This document shows positions 28,914 to 38,046 of a stretch of DNA of 64,000 nt, one piece after another. The first letter of the stretch is position 1, and each line of letters starts with the position of its first letter. Source of the stretch: Sphingobacteriales bacterium 46-32 (GTDB lineage: Bacteria; Bacteroidota; Bacteroidia; Chitinophagales; Chitinophagaceae); the NCBI GenBank assembly GCA_001898485.1, contig MKTY01000020.1:620001-684000 (forward strand). Direction: 5' to 3'. The position numbers and the translations under genes are program-made. Below the pieces are notes generated by a model. The model made no database searches. It saw only the letters and a program-made list of their open reading frames with translations, and had not been told where the DNA came from.

Positions 28914-30371
28914 TTACCAAACATAGGTACCTACGGAAGATGCGGGCAGTGAAGCGACTACCCATTTATTTTTGAACTGGATATTAAATGACTGGGCATT
29001 GGCTCCATCATTGAGTACAATCAGTACTTTTTTCTTATCGGGCCGTTCAAAAGCCACACTGATCAAGTTGCCGCTGCTGGTATTGCTGGCCACGCGTACG
29101 GAACCTGCTGGCACAAATTTGGATGCCTGTGCCACTATATAATAGGCTACATTTTTGTTGACCGTAGAGCTGCCGATGATGGTGAGTGCGCCTTTACAAA
29201 CCGTACATCCGCCGGGTGTGTGGGGGCCAAAATTGCCATCATTGGCCAGGTTCCACTCCAGCGCATTACGGCTCCAGTTGCGCATAGAACCGATGATTAC
29301 ATTGCGGATATGCCATTTCAGGTCACCGCTGAAATCGCCGTTTGATGCGGTATATTGTTCGGTGAAATAAACATTCTTATCGGGGTGCGCATTACGAACC
29401 GCACTAAGCGCGCTGATGTCGCCGGCATATAAATGAAATGCCGAACCATCTACAAAGGCTTTGGCAGCCGCATCGTTGAGAATGGTAAGCGGATAGTTGG
29501 GGTTATCGCAATTGTGATCCCAAACAATGATTTTGGTAGTAATACCAGCTGCCTGAAATGCTGGTCCAAGGCTATTCTTGATAAAATCACGCTGCTGCTC
29601 GGCTGTCATTACCATGCTTGGATTGTTGCCGCCATGCAGGGGTTCATTCTGGGGTGTGATAGCATCTATAGTAATACCCTCGGCTTTCATGCCCTGAATA
29701 TATTTTATCAGATACTGGGCATATACATCATAATACTCTGGTTTCAGGCTACCACCTACTGAACTGCCATTGTCTTTCATCCATACTGGCGCACTCCAGG
29801 GAGTGCCCAGAATTTTGATAGCGGGGTTGATGGCCAGTATTTCTTTCAGTAAAGGAATAAGGCCCGTGCCGCCTGCTTTTTCTGCATTGAGACTGAAATT
29901 GGCCAGTGTGGGGTCTGTTTGTCCGGCGGGCATATCGTTGTAGCTGTACACTGCTGCACTCAGGTCAGAAGCCCCAATCGCAATGCGCAGATAACTGATA
30001 CCAATCCCATTGGTTGTAGAGAACAGATCCTGCAGCAAAGCTTCTTTATTGCCGGCGCTAAGGTTATTGATAAGAGTGGCACTGCCGGAAGTGAGCGTAT
30101 ATCCAAACCCATCTACTGTTTGAAACCTTGATGTTGTATCTACGGAAATGACAGGGTTGTAGTTAGCTGTAGTGGTAAATGAAAGAACAGTAGATTGTTT
30201 CTGCAGCAATGCAGCCTGATCGCCCCGTGTGAGCCAGTAATCCATTTCATTGACCTGCGGCTCAGGTGTTGGCGGGTTGGGATCAGGATTATCACCACCG
30301 GATTTTTTACTGCAATCTGCCTGTATAAATGCCAACCAGATCAGAGCGGCCAGCGCCAGTTTACTTTTCAT
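28914..30371 (-). CDS. GH30 beta-glucanase-type protein, second copy
   Basis: About 485 residues from ATG 30371 (MKSKLALAALIWLAFIQADC; a TTG lies six bases earlier). A Cys follows the hydrophobic stretch, but QADC is a weak lipobox; a linker rich in Pro, Asn and Asp follows. GH30 features: TVDGFGYTLTSGSATLI, GISYLRIAIGASDLS, GTPWSAPVWMKDNG, acid/base in DAITPQNEPLHGG and nucleophile in NVYFTEQYTASNG. Compared with the neighbour it keeps all catalytic motifs but diverges elsewhere, so probably a different specificity or location. The substrate may be beta-1,6-glucan (family knowledge plus context). Confidence 0.93.
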   Translation of the reverse strand: MKSKLALAALIWLAFIQADCSKKSGGDNPDPNPPTPEPQVNEMDYWLTRGDQAALLQKQSTVLSFTTTANYNPVISVDTTSRFQTVDGFGYTLTSGSATLINNLSAGNKEALLQDLFSTTNGIGISYLRIAIGASDLSAAVYSYNDMPAGQTDPTLANFSLNAEKAGGTGLIPLLKEILAINPAIKILGTPWSAPVWMKDNGSSVGGSLKPEYYDVYAQYLIKYIQGMKAEGITIDAITPQNEPLHGGNNPSMVMTAEQQRDFIKNSLGPAFQAAGITTKIIVWDHNCDNPNYPLTILNDAAAKAFVDGSAFHLYAGDISALSAVRNAHPDKNVYFTEQYTASNGDFSGDLKWHIRNVIIGSMRNWSRNALEWNLANDGNFGPHTPGGCTVCKGALTIIGSSTVNKNVAYYIVAQASKFVPAGSVRVASNTSSGNLISVAFERPDKKKVLIVLNDGANAQSFNIQFKNKWVVASLPASSVGTYVW

Positions 30372-30466
30372 AGACAACCAATTTTAATACTGCGGAGCCG
30401 CTTCAGAGAATACGGCATTTCCCTACTATAGACACTAAATTTGTCTGATTGTACTAAACCACGGCC

Positions 30467-31249
30467 TTATTTATGCTGAGAAAACAGCCATTTGAGCAGC
30501 CCTGGCTCTTTAAAAGCGGAATCCCAGCTGTTATGATTGGCTTCCGGGTATTCGGTATAGCGAACCCGGGCGCCTGTTTTTTTCAGCGCCGCCACCATCT
30601 GGCGTGAAAATGAAGGCAGTACCACGTCATCTTTTGCTCCATGAAATATCCACCAGCCCGGCTTCCGGATTGAAGCCGCCGTTGCAGGGTCTGCACCGCC
30701 ACAAATGGCAATTGCCCCTGCAAAGAGTTCCGGTCTGCGTCTTGCCAGCTCAAACGTACCCATGCCACCCATACTCAGACCCATAACATATACCTGCTGG
30801 CGACGGATCTTATATTGGCGAAAAAGGTTATCTGTGAGTGATAGGAGCAACCGCATGGAGCGTGAAGGCTCCCCATCGGCTACAAAATAAAATGTGCGTT
30901 TCCCATCTTTGTCGGCTACTGTTTGCACATTGCTCCAGTAATCGGTAGCGGCACATTGCGGAAATACCACAATTGCCGGATATTGCTGCCGTATGCTATC
31001 TGCCAGAAACATTCGTGCACCGTGTGTGAGCTGCTTTTTGTTATCGGTACCACTTTCGCCACGGCCGTGCAGGAAGATCAGCAGCGGATACGCTTTTGAA
31101 GAATCGTAGCTGGCAGGTAACAATACCCTATAAGGTAGTGTATCGCCACTCTGAACAAACTTCTTATATTCATATTGCTCCAAATCCTGTGCCTGTATGA
31201 GATGTAAACGGCAAAAAATAAACAGGATAAAAGTGATAGTGTATTTCAT
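30467..31249 (-). CDS. Secreted alpha/beta hydrolase (esterase, PHB-depolymerase/phospholipase-like)
   Basis: About 260 residues from ATG 31249 (MKYTITFILFIFCRLHLIQAQ, a signal peptide); another in-frame ATG lies at 31267. Oxyanion motif LLIFLHGRGESG, nucleophile Ser in YVMGLSMGGMGTFELA, Asp in HGAKDDVVLP and His in EANHNSWDSAF. The family includes feruloyl- and acetyl-esterases of polysaccharide loci. It is the first gene of a unit with the two GH30 genes (95-base gap to the next). It may strip ester groups from the glycan; the substrate is unknown. Confidence 0.88.
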   Translation of the reverse strand: MKYTITFILFIFCRLHLIQAQDLEQYEYKKFVQSGDTLPYRVLLPASYDSSKAYPLLIFLHGRGESGTDNKKQLTHGARMFLADSIRQQYPAIVVFPQCAATDYWSNVQTVADKDGKRTFYFVADGEPSRSMRLLLSLTDNLFRQYKIRRQQVYVMGLSMGGMGTFELARRRPELFAGAIAICGGADPATAASIRKPGWWIFHGAKDDVVLPSFSRQMVAALKKTGARVRYTEYPEANHNSWDSAFKEPGLLKWLFSQHK

Positions 31250-31298
31250 GATTATGATCCGGTTCATTATTAATGACTATTTATTACACTCCGTAAAT

Positions 31299-31345
31299 AA
31301 AACAGCCCGGTTTAGCAGCTGTTGCTAAAATACCGGGCTGTAAAA
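31299..31345 (-). terminator. Terminator after the second GH3 gene
   Basis: Outer stem ACAGCCCGGT (31302-31311) and ACCGGGCTGT (31332-31341) with an inner TTAGCA/TGCTAA stem; T-rich beyond it on the minus strand. Confidence 0.8.
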
Positions 31346-31369
31346 CAATATCGGCTTATAACAGCCGGC

Positions 31370-33661
31370 TTAGCGGCTCCAGTTAAGTTTCGCTTTTTTT
31401 ACATCGCGCGAGTTGCCACCGATCATAATCTCAAACTCACCCGGCTCCCACACGTATTTAAGATCGTAATTATAGAATTTCAGCGTTTCGGGAGTAATTG
31501 TAAAGCTGATAGTCTTTGACTCGCCCGGCTTGAGCGCTATTTTCTGAAATCCTTTCAGCTCCTGTACTGGTCGGGTTACAGAACCTACCAGATCGCGCAA
31601 ATAAAGCTGTACTACTTCTTTTCCTTCCGCTTTACCGGTATTGGTAACCGTTACACTGGCGGTGACAGACTGATTTCCTTTTGGATTGGAGGTACTCAGT
31701 TTTACATCGCTGTAACTAAACTGGGTATAGCTCAAACCAAAGCCAAAAGGATAAAGTGGGTCATTAGACACATCGAGGTAATTGGACCGGAACTTGGAGA
31801 ACCATTTGCCTTCGCCCAGCGGGCGGCCGGTATTTTTATGATTATAAAACAGCGGTACCTGACCTACATTTTGAGGGAAAGTAGTACTCAGTTTTCCTGA
31901 AGGGTTTACATCGCCAAACAATACATCGGCAATAGCATACCCGGCTTCGCTACCGCCAAACCATACGTTGAGGATGGCGGGTACATTGGCCTGCTCCCAA
32001 CTGAGTGCCAGTGGGCGGCCGGTAAACAAAACCAGCACTACCGGTTTACCGGTTTTAAGTAGGGCGGCCAGCAGGTCTTTCTGTACCTGGGGAATTTCGA
32101 TATTGGTACGGCTGCTTGATTCACCGCTCATTTCGGAAGCTTCGCCCAGTGCAGCCACTACCACATCAGATTGATTGGCGATAGCTACGGCTTCGGCAAT
32201 GATATCAGCGGCAGGCCGCTCATCGCGCGCAATTGTGCGGCCAAACATGGTACCGCGATCCTGCAAGTCTTTATCTGCTTCTACATTTGAGCCTTTTGCA
32301 TATAAAATTCTGGCTTGCGATCCTACTGCTTCTTTAAGACCTGCCAGCAGTGAAGTGGCATTTTGGAGGTTGGCGGCCACACTCCAGGTACCCGGCATAT
32401 TTTCTTTCGAATCGGCCAGCGGTCCTATGAGAGCAATGGTACCTCCTTTTCGCAGGGGTAATGTATTTTTATCATTTTTCAGCAATACAAAACTTTCGGC
32501 TGCAATCTTGCGTGCTTCGCGGCGGTGTTCGGAAGTAAAGATTTCCGTTTTTGAACGGTTTTCATCGCAGTAGCGGTATGGGTCTTCAAACAAACCAAGT
32601 TTATATTTCGCCTCCAGTATGCGGCGGCAGGCAGCATCAATCTGCTGCACAGTGATCTTTCCTTCTTTAAGTGACTGAGGCAATGTGGTAAGCAATCCCT
32701 CTCCCACCATGTCCATATCAATACCTGCTGCCAGGGCGCGGGCCGATACTGTTTTGAGATCACCAATGCCATGATCGATCATTTCGTTGATGCCGGTATA
32801 GTCCGTTACCAGAAATCCTTTAAAACCCCATTGCTTGCGCAGTACATCGGTAAGCAGCCATTTGTTGGCCGTGGCCGGTACGCCATCCACTTCATTGAAG
32901 CTGGCCATCACACTACCCACACCTGCATCAACAGCGGCCTTATATGGAGGAAAATATTCGTTGTACATGCGCTGATGGCTCATATCGGTTGTATTGTAAT
33001 CGCGGCCGGCTTCGGCTGCCCCATAAAGTGCATAGTGTTTTACACAGGCCATGATGGTATTGTTGCGCGAAAGATCAGTACCCTGGTAACCGCGTACCAT
33101 GGCTTTGGCAATTTCTGAACCGAGGTAGGCATCTTCACCATTGCCTTCCGAAATACGGCCCCAGCGTGGATCGCGCGAAATATCTACCATGGGTGAAAAA
33201 GTCCAGTTGATACCATCTGCACTGGCCTCAATAGCCGCAATACGGGCACTGCGCTCAACTGCAGCCATATCCCAGTTGCAGCTAAGGCCGAGAGGAATCG
33301 GGAATACAGTCTCGTAACCGTGTATCACATCCATACCAAACAGCAGTGGAATTTTGAGCCGGCTTTTCTCAACAGCCAGTCTTTGCACTTCCCTGATCTT
33401 GGCTACTGATTTTATATTAAACAATCCACCTACCTGTCCCTGCTCGATTTTTTTTGCGATATCTGAGTTGGAAGCCTGCCCTGTCACAATATCTCCCGCA
33501 CCCGGCAGGTTGAGCTGACCAATTTTTTCCTGCAATGTCATCTTCTTCATCAGTGCATCAATAAACGCTTTCATCTTCGCGTCATTCGCACTTTGTCCCA
33601 TAGCCATCGTGCCTGCAAGCAGGGCCAGGGTCAGCATTCCAAATCTGTGTAACCTTGTCAT
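31370..33661 (-). CDS. GH3 beta-glucosidase (BglX-like), second copy
   Basis: A 763-residue exported GH3 enzyme with signal peptide (GMLTLALLAGTMAMGQ). Barrel motifs: KIPLLFGMDVIHGYETVFPIPL, MACVKHYALYGAAEAGRDYN, nucleophile Asp in FLVTDYTGINEMIDHG. C-terminal domain from about 395 (FVLLKNDKNTLPLRKGG; VVLVLFTGRPLALSW), fibronectin-like end (GKEVVQLYLRDLVGSVTRPVQELK). It shares most of its plan with the GH3 at 25079-27322. Bacteroides homologues of this group act on beta-1,2- or beta-1,6-linked gluco-oligosaccharides. The SGNH gene precedes it with 14 bases between. Confidence 0.95.
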   Translation of the reverse strand: MTRLHRFGMLTLALLAGTMAMGQSANDAKMKAFIDALMKKMTLQEKIGQLNLPGAGDIVTGQASNSDIAKKIEQGQVGGLFNIKSVAKIREVQRLAVEKSRLKIPLLFGMDVIHGYETVFPIPLGLSCNWDMAAVERSARIAAIEASADGINWTFSPMVDISRDPRWGRISEGNGEDAYLGSEIAKAMVRGYQGTDLSRNNTIMACVKHYALYGAAEAGRDYNTTDMSHQRMYNEYFPPYKAAVDAGVGSVMASFNEVDGVPATANKWLLTDVLRKQWGFKGFLVTDYTGINEMIDHGIGDLKTVSARALAAGIDMDMVGEGLLTTLPQSLKEGKITVQQIDAACRRILEAKYKLGLFEDPYRYCDENRSKTEIFTSEHRREARKIAAESFVLLKNDKNTLPLRKGGTIALIGPLADSKENMPGTWSVAANLQNATSLLAGLKEAVGSQARILYAKGSNVEADKDLQDRGTMFGRTIARDERPAADIIAEAVAIANQSDVVVAALGEASEMSGESSSRTNIEIPQVQKDLLAALLKTGKPVVLVLFTGRPLALSWEQANVPAILNVWFGGSEAGYAIADVLFGDVNPSGKLSTTFPQNVGQVPLFYNHKNTGRPLGEGKWFSKFRSNYLDVSNDPLYPFGFGLSYTQFSYSDVKLSTSNPKGNQSVTASVTVTNTGKAEGKEVVQLYLRDLVGSVTRPVQELKGFQKIALKPGESKTISFTITPETLKFYNYDLKYVWEPGEFEIMIGGNSRDVKKAKLNWSR

Positions 33662-33675
33662 TGTTGATTGTTTTA

Positions 33676-34356
33676 TTATTTCAATAAATGAGGTTCGATG
33701 AGTTTTTGCCAGATGGCATATCCCTGTGCATTCATGTGCAGCTTATCGTCAAGGAAAATATCGGGACGGGGCTTACCATCATCTGACAGCATGGGGTGAT
33801 ATACGTCTATAAAAGTGGTTTTCTTTTTCTTCTTTAAGAACTGGCGGATAGCTGTGTTGGCTTCAAGCATTTTGGGCAGGAGGTGCTGGCGGCTGGGACT
33901 TGGCTTCAACGATACAAATACAATGGGTACGCGCGGAAAGCGCTGGCGGATCATTGAAAAAAGTGTTTTAAACCGCTCTGCTACGGTAGCTGCTGATACA
34001 GTATCAGAAGCACCCAGGTCATTTTCTCCGCAATAAATCACGATCTGCCTGGGAGCATACTTAAATATTACATCTTCGGCATAACGTATTAGATCTGGCA
34101 GAGAAGATCCCCCAAATCCGCGGTTGATAATCGGATGCGATGGAAAATAGGATTGTACATCTTTCCACATGGTAAAAGAAGAACTGCCTACAAAAAGTAT
34201 TTGCCCGGCAGCAGGTGCATGCAGGCTATCTGCCTTACGAAAAGCAACTATATCGTTCCAGAAAGCTGTACCCGGCTGTGCTTGTACCTGTGCAAAAACA
34301 GCTACGAAAAACATCCACAATATCAGCCGGCGGTTCTTATTGCTCATTATACTCAT
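33676..34356 (-). CDS. SGNH/GDSL-family hydrolase (probable esterase)
   Basis: A 226-residue exported protein; two ATGs (34356, 34347) are equally good. Signal peptide ends VQAQ. SGNH blocks: block I ILFVGSSSFTMW (nucleophile Ser in a GSS variant of GDS), block II Gly in NRGFGGSSLPDL, block III Asn in IYCGENDLGAS, block V DDKLHMNAQGYAIW (Asp and His). These enzymes remove acyl or acetyl groups from polysaccharides or lipids. It sits between GH43 (12-base gap) and GH3 (14-base gap) in one tight unit, which suggests a part in removing substituents from the glycan. Confidence 0.9.
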   Translation of the reverse strand: MSIMSNKNRRLILWMFFVAVFAQVQAQPGTAFWNDIVAFRKADSLHAPAAGQILFVGSSSFTMWKDVQSYFPSHPIINRGFGGSSLPDLIRYAEDVIFKYAPRQIVIYCGENDLGASDTVSAATVAERFKTLFSMIRQRFPRVPIVFVSLKPSPSRQHLLPKMLEANTAIRQFLKKKKKTTFIDVYHPMLSDDGKPRPDIFLDDKLHMNAQGYAIWQKLIEPHLLK

Positions 34357-34368
34357 TTCTTTTATTGA

Positions 34369-36138
34369 TCAATGTACTTCCAGCGTTTTGTAACGGGCCG
34401 ATACCCCATTCTCATTGATGGCTTCAATTGTAAAATAATAGGTTTTTTCACGGTCCATTGCCTTAAACCAGTATTCGTTGAGGTCATGTACCATCACACA
34501 GTTGTACAGGCGGTCGGGTGAGGTTCCATAGTAAATATTATAAGCATAGGCATTATCTACCGGGCTCCATTTGATATAGGCACTTCGCTTATCTTTTTCG
34601 GTACGCAATACCATAAACTGTTTTACAGCTGCCGGTTTCTCTCCATTACCATTTCCAAATACGCGCAGGCCGCTGATGGCAAATTTGCCTGTAGGCATAT
34701 GTATGTTTTCGAGTTTGATGTAACGGGCCTGCACAGGTTGTGATAATTCTATGTAATCGTGTGGCACATCTGTTTTATTGGCACTCTTATCGGCAATTAC
34801 GGTCCATTTGCGTCCATCAACCGAAGCCAGCAGACGATATTGATGATACTGATCGAGCCGTTTACCAAGCCGGTCATCTGCCACATCCTGGTCGGCATAA
34901 TTGATCTGTACGGCATTTACTGCCGACAACTGCCCCAGGTCTGTCTGTATCCATTCTCCCTTGTTAGCAGAAGCTGCGCTCCAGTAGGTTTTAATATTTT
35001 CATCTACTGCATTGTTGGCAAAGTAACTGCCAAGGGTAGAAGATACGGTCACCGGTTTTTTGTAGTTAAGCAGCATCCAGCCCGTAAAAGCCTGTGTGCT
35101 GTAAGGTGCAGCAGGCAGATCTTTTATCACATGTGGCAGGTAATGCGGATAGTCGCCGAAAGAAGTATTGCAATACATCACATCGCTGGCATCGAAGCCG
35201 GTAGGCCAGATACCCAGTCTTCTTTCGAAATTGTTCTTTACAGACAATACAATTGTGGAGACATGCCAGTAGTTGTTGAACTTATCCTGAAATGTGGCGC
35301 CATGGCCTGCCCCACGGGCAAAACCTCCGGGCTTGAAGCTAAGGGGATCTGATTGCGGTGTAAAAGGACCCAGCGGGCCATCACCTACCAGCAAACCATC
35401 GGCATAGCCACTGAACTCTGTGCCGGGAGCGCCATATTGCAGGTAATATTTGTTTTTGTATTTCGTCATGTGCGATCCTTCGATAAAAGGATCGAGAAAT
35501 GTATTGTCCATATACTCACCAAAGCGCTGCCATCCATACCGCCAGTCTTCGAGAAAATACATTTCTTTACGGGCACCCAGTGGTTGCATTGTCTTACGGT
35601 TGAGCTCCACGCCGTACATGGGATAGCGGTTGCTGCTGCCATTGTACATATACAGCCGGCCATCATCATCTGTAAAGAAAGAGGGATCCCAGCCCCCAAT
35701 GGCGAAAGAATCGACGAGGGGTTTCCATTCATCTGCTTTAGGGTTCGTGCTCATCCAGATGGTAAAATTGGATGAATAGGTAGAGCCAAATACCAGCATG
35801 GTATCGCCAATAATGCCTACAGCCGGTGCACAAAGTTCATCATACACTTTATTCCAGGGACGCAGAAAGCGGCGCGATACGAAGTTCCAGTTGAGCATGT
35901 CTTCGCTCCACCAGTACCCCCATTGGTTGGTGCTAAACAGAAAATAGGTGCCCTTGTATGTAACAATTACCGGGTCGGCTGTAGCACGATGGCGTCCCCA
36001 TTCGCTGAAATTGGGAATGGGTGTATATCCGTAGTCAATATTGATGGGGTTGCAGTAGGTACGTTGTTGCGCATGGCTATCAACAGGCAAAAAGAATAGC
36101 CCCAGCAATACAACAACTGATACAATATTTTTTTTCAT
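34369..36138 (-). CDS. GH43-family glycosidase with discoidin (CBM32-like) and fibronectin III domains
   Basis: About 589 residues from ATG 36138 (MKKNIVSVVVLLGLFFLPVDSHAQ, signal peptide). Five-bladed propeller at about 25-330 with the GH43-type triad: Asp in RATADPVIVTYKG, Asp in GGWDPSFFTDDDG and Glu in FIEGSHMTKYKNKYYL. An F5/8-type-C domain follows (about 345-480: VTVSSTLGSYFANNAVDE, EWIQTDLGQLSAVNAVQIN, ARYIKLENIHMPTG), then a fibronectin III domain (SAYIKWSPVDNAYAYNIYYG). The target might be an arabinose, xylose or galactose side chain; none can be chosen from sequence. It lies 7 bases from doxX. Confidence 0.88.
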   Translation of the reverse strand: MKKNIVSVVVLLGLFFLPVDSHAQQRTYCNPINIDYGYTPIPNFSEWGRHRATADPVIVTYKGTYFLFSTNQWGYWWSEDMLNWNFVSRRFLRPWNKVYDELCAPAVGIIGDTMLVFGSTYSSNFTIWMSTNPKADEWKPLVDSFAIGGWDPSFFTDDDGRLYMYNGSSNRYPMYGVELNRKTMQPLGARKEMYFLEDWRYGWQRFGEYMDNTFLDPFIEGSHMTKYKNKYYLQYGAPGTEFSGYADGLLVGDGPLGPFTPQSDPLSFKPGGFARGAGHGATFQDKFNNYWHVSTIVLSVKNNFERRLGIWPTGFDASDVMYCNTSFGDYPHYLPHVIKDLPAAPYSTQAFTGWMLLNYKKPVTVSSTLGSYFANNAVDENIKTYWSAASANKGEWIQTDLGQLSAVNAVQINYADQDVADDRLGKRLDQYHQYRLLASVDGRKWTVIADKSANKTDVPHDYIELSQPVQARYIKLENIHMPTGKFAISGLRVFGNGNGEKPAAVKQFMVLRTEKDKRSAYIKWSPVDNAYAYNIYYGTSPDRLYNCVMVHDLNEYWFKAMDREKTYYFTIEAINENGVSARYKTLEVH

Positions 36139-36145
36139 ACTTACT

Positions 36146-36571
36146 TCAGTTCCGGGATTTTGTTCTTGAAAATAAAAGAGCATCCAGACTAAGTGCTCCG
36201 GGTCCGCAGCAAAAAAACAGGATGGCCAGTAATACAAACAGGAAAGGATGCTGGTCGGAGTACCACACCTGCCCATGACCTACAAAAAAAGTGATATAGC
36301 CCATGGTTATAACTATGCCCAGAGCAGCAATACGGGTAAGCAAGCCGAGCATAAGCAGCACACCCATTACCAGTTCCATTGCCTTACCTGTATATACCAT
36401 GGTAGCTGGTGAGGAAAACCTTTTGAAGGCATCCCAGTCAACATATCCTTTCATCGTAGCTGCATCAAATAGCTCTCTGCCATGATAAGCCAGAAAACCT
36501 CCTGTCAGTATCCGGACGATCGCCAGACCTGCGGACGGCCAAATGGGTTTTGAGGAGAAAAATGCATGCAT
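36146..36571 (-). CDS. DoxX-family small membrane protein
   Basis: About 141 residues from ATG 36571 (MHAFFSSKPIWPSAG). Four hydrophobic segments (around AGLAIVRILTGGFLAYHG, TGKAMELVMGVLLMLGLL, ALGIVITMGYITFFVGHG, PFLFVLLAILFFCCGPGAL) and the typical GREL/FDA... start are those of DoxX/DoxD proteins. The role of the family is loosely defined (redox or stress related). Its presence amid glycosidases is common in Bacteroidota loci but unexplained. The seven-base spacing shows co-transcription with GH43. Confidence 0.88.
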   Translation of the reverse strand: MHAFFSSKPIWPSAGLAIVRILTGGFLAYHGRELFDAATMKGYVDWDAFKRFSSPATMVYTGKAMELVMGVLLMLGLLTRIAALGIVITMGYITFFVGHGQVWYSDQHPFLFVLLAILFFCCGPGALSLDALLFSRTKSRN

Positions 36572-36637
36572 AGTACAATCATTAGGAGAAGGAGAATCTG
36601 CTGCAGACAAATTTACGGTTCTTACTGCTAAAGTATT

Positions 36638-36716
36638 AAGGGTTTAAAGGGTATAAAGATTTAAATCAACCCTTTAAACGTCTTAAACTCTTTATACCTT
36701 TTAAACTTTATTTTAT
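36638..36716. repeat. TTTAAAGGGTATAAAG-type periodic inverted repeat
   Basis: The left side (GGTTTAAAGGGTATAAAGA) is almost the complement of the right side (ending TCTTTATACCTTTTAAAC), giving a hairpin of about 18 bp. The same unit recurs at 57943-57968. It lies between the oxidoreductase gene and doxX, where it may serve as a terminator. Confidence 0.75.
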
Positions 36717-36760
36717 CCACGGACTTTGAAATCACCGTTTTTCATCCTTGATTTTTGCAT

Positions 36761-37924
36761 TTATATAACAGGCCATTTAAACCCAGACTCCAGATTAATG
36801 CGTTTGCCGCTGCGTCCTGATTCTCTTGCTGCTTCAATTATTTCCAGCACATGCAGTGCATGTTCGGCATTGATCAGCGGTTCTTCGCCCGTCACCAATG
36901 CTTTTGATATTACGGAAGCGCCTTCCTGCCATACATAACTGCCCGGATCAGCAATGAACCGTTCTGTTTTTTCATGATCATGTGTAGCCATATCCACGCC
37001 ATGTGGTGCCCAGTCGTAGCCGGCCATTGCCATATTTCCATGCGAACCCCATATCTGGATAGTAGGCCGCTCCTGCCCTTTTCCCTCATGTCCATACGGA
37101 TCAAAATAATTAAAGCCACATTGTACATGTGATAATATACCATTGCCGTGATCCATTATCAACATGGCATTATCTTCAGCTTCTACTTTTATTTTCCCTT
37201 TATTATCTACGGTACGCTCTGGTGTTACTATACTCGTCATAGCTACAACCGAAGCAGCAGGTCCGAGCAGGCCGGTGAGTGTAGCGATATTATACACACC
37301 CAGATCAGGCAGGCTGCCGCCTCCTTTTTCATAAAAGAATGCCGACCAGCCGGGTCCGGTATGTCCGTAATGTGCGTGGGCGCAGGCTACGCGGCCAAGC
37401 TTTCCTTCCTGCAACGCCTTTGACATAAAAGCAAACTGGGGGCTGTTTACAACTGCCGGCGCTCCCCAAATGCGCAGGTTTTTGCTTTTAGCAAACTCGA
37501 GAAGTGCTTTTCCTTCTTTATATGTATTCGCCATTGGTTTTTCACTCCACACATGTTTGCCTGCGGTAAGGGCAATTTTATTAAGCCGGCCATGCTCCTG
37601 CATATCTGTAAGATTAACGAGCAGGTCAAACGGAGCTCCGGCCAGTTGCTGATCGATATGCGGATAGTGATTGGGAATTTTAAACTCAGCTGCCCTGCTT
37701 CTGGCTCTTTCATATACGATATCACAGGCGCTCACAAGCTCTACGTAAGGCGATTGCGATAAATGCGGGAGGTATACGCCCGATACACTTCCACATCCAA
37801 TAACAGCCAGCCGGACTTTTTTCTCACTTTTTTGATGAGCAAATCCTTCGAGTGAGGAAAGCAATAAGGCTGCACCGGCCATTGCCGTGCGTTGCAAAAA
37901 AGCCTGACGGGAGATAGTATCCAT
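36761..37924 (-). CDS. Gfo/Idh/MocA-family NAD(P)-dependent sugar oxidoreductase, exported
   Basis: A 387-residue protein with a twin-arginine-like or hydrophobic leader (SRQAFLQRTAMAGAALLLSS). The Rossmann motif VRLAVIGCGSVSGVYLPHL is followed by VELVSACDIVYERA and the signature EKP in AGKHVWSEKPMANTYKEG, with the C-terminal catalytic region including SLPDLGVYNIATLTGLLG. The family oxidises sugars or removes groups via an oxidation step (as in GH109-like enzymes). Periplasmic members with such leaders frequently accompany glycan loci. The substrate is unknown; a keto-sugar intermediate of the glucan is a guess. Confidence 0.92.
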   Translation of the reverse strand: MDTISRQAFLQRTAMAGAALLLSSLEGFAHQKSEKKVRLAVIGCGSVSGVYLPHLSQSPYVELVSACDIVYERARSRAAEFKIPNHYPHIDQQLAGAPFDLLVNLTDMQEHGRLNKIALTAGKHVWSEKPMANTYKEGKALLEFAKSKNLRIWGAPAVVNSPQFAFMSKALQEGKLGRVACAHAHYGHTGPGWSAFFYEKGGGSLPDLGVYNIATLTGLLGPAASVVAMTSIVTPERTVDNKGKIKVEAEDNAMLIMDHGNGILSHVQCGFNYFDPYGHEGKGQERPTIQIWGSHGNMAMAGYDWAPHGVDMATHDHEKTERFIADPGSYVWQEGASVISKALVTGEEPLINAEHALHVLEIIEAARESGRSGKRINLESGFKWPVI

Positions 37925-38046
37925 AGCAATCGTTTTTTATTAATGATAAATGGAAGCCTATTTTTTACCCTGTCTTTTACCTGGTTTTGTAATGCAGCAG
38001 GAAAGCCGGTAAGAGTGTCTGTTGTGTTCTCTGGTTGAAACGAAAC

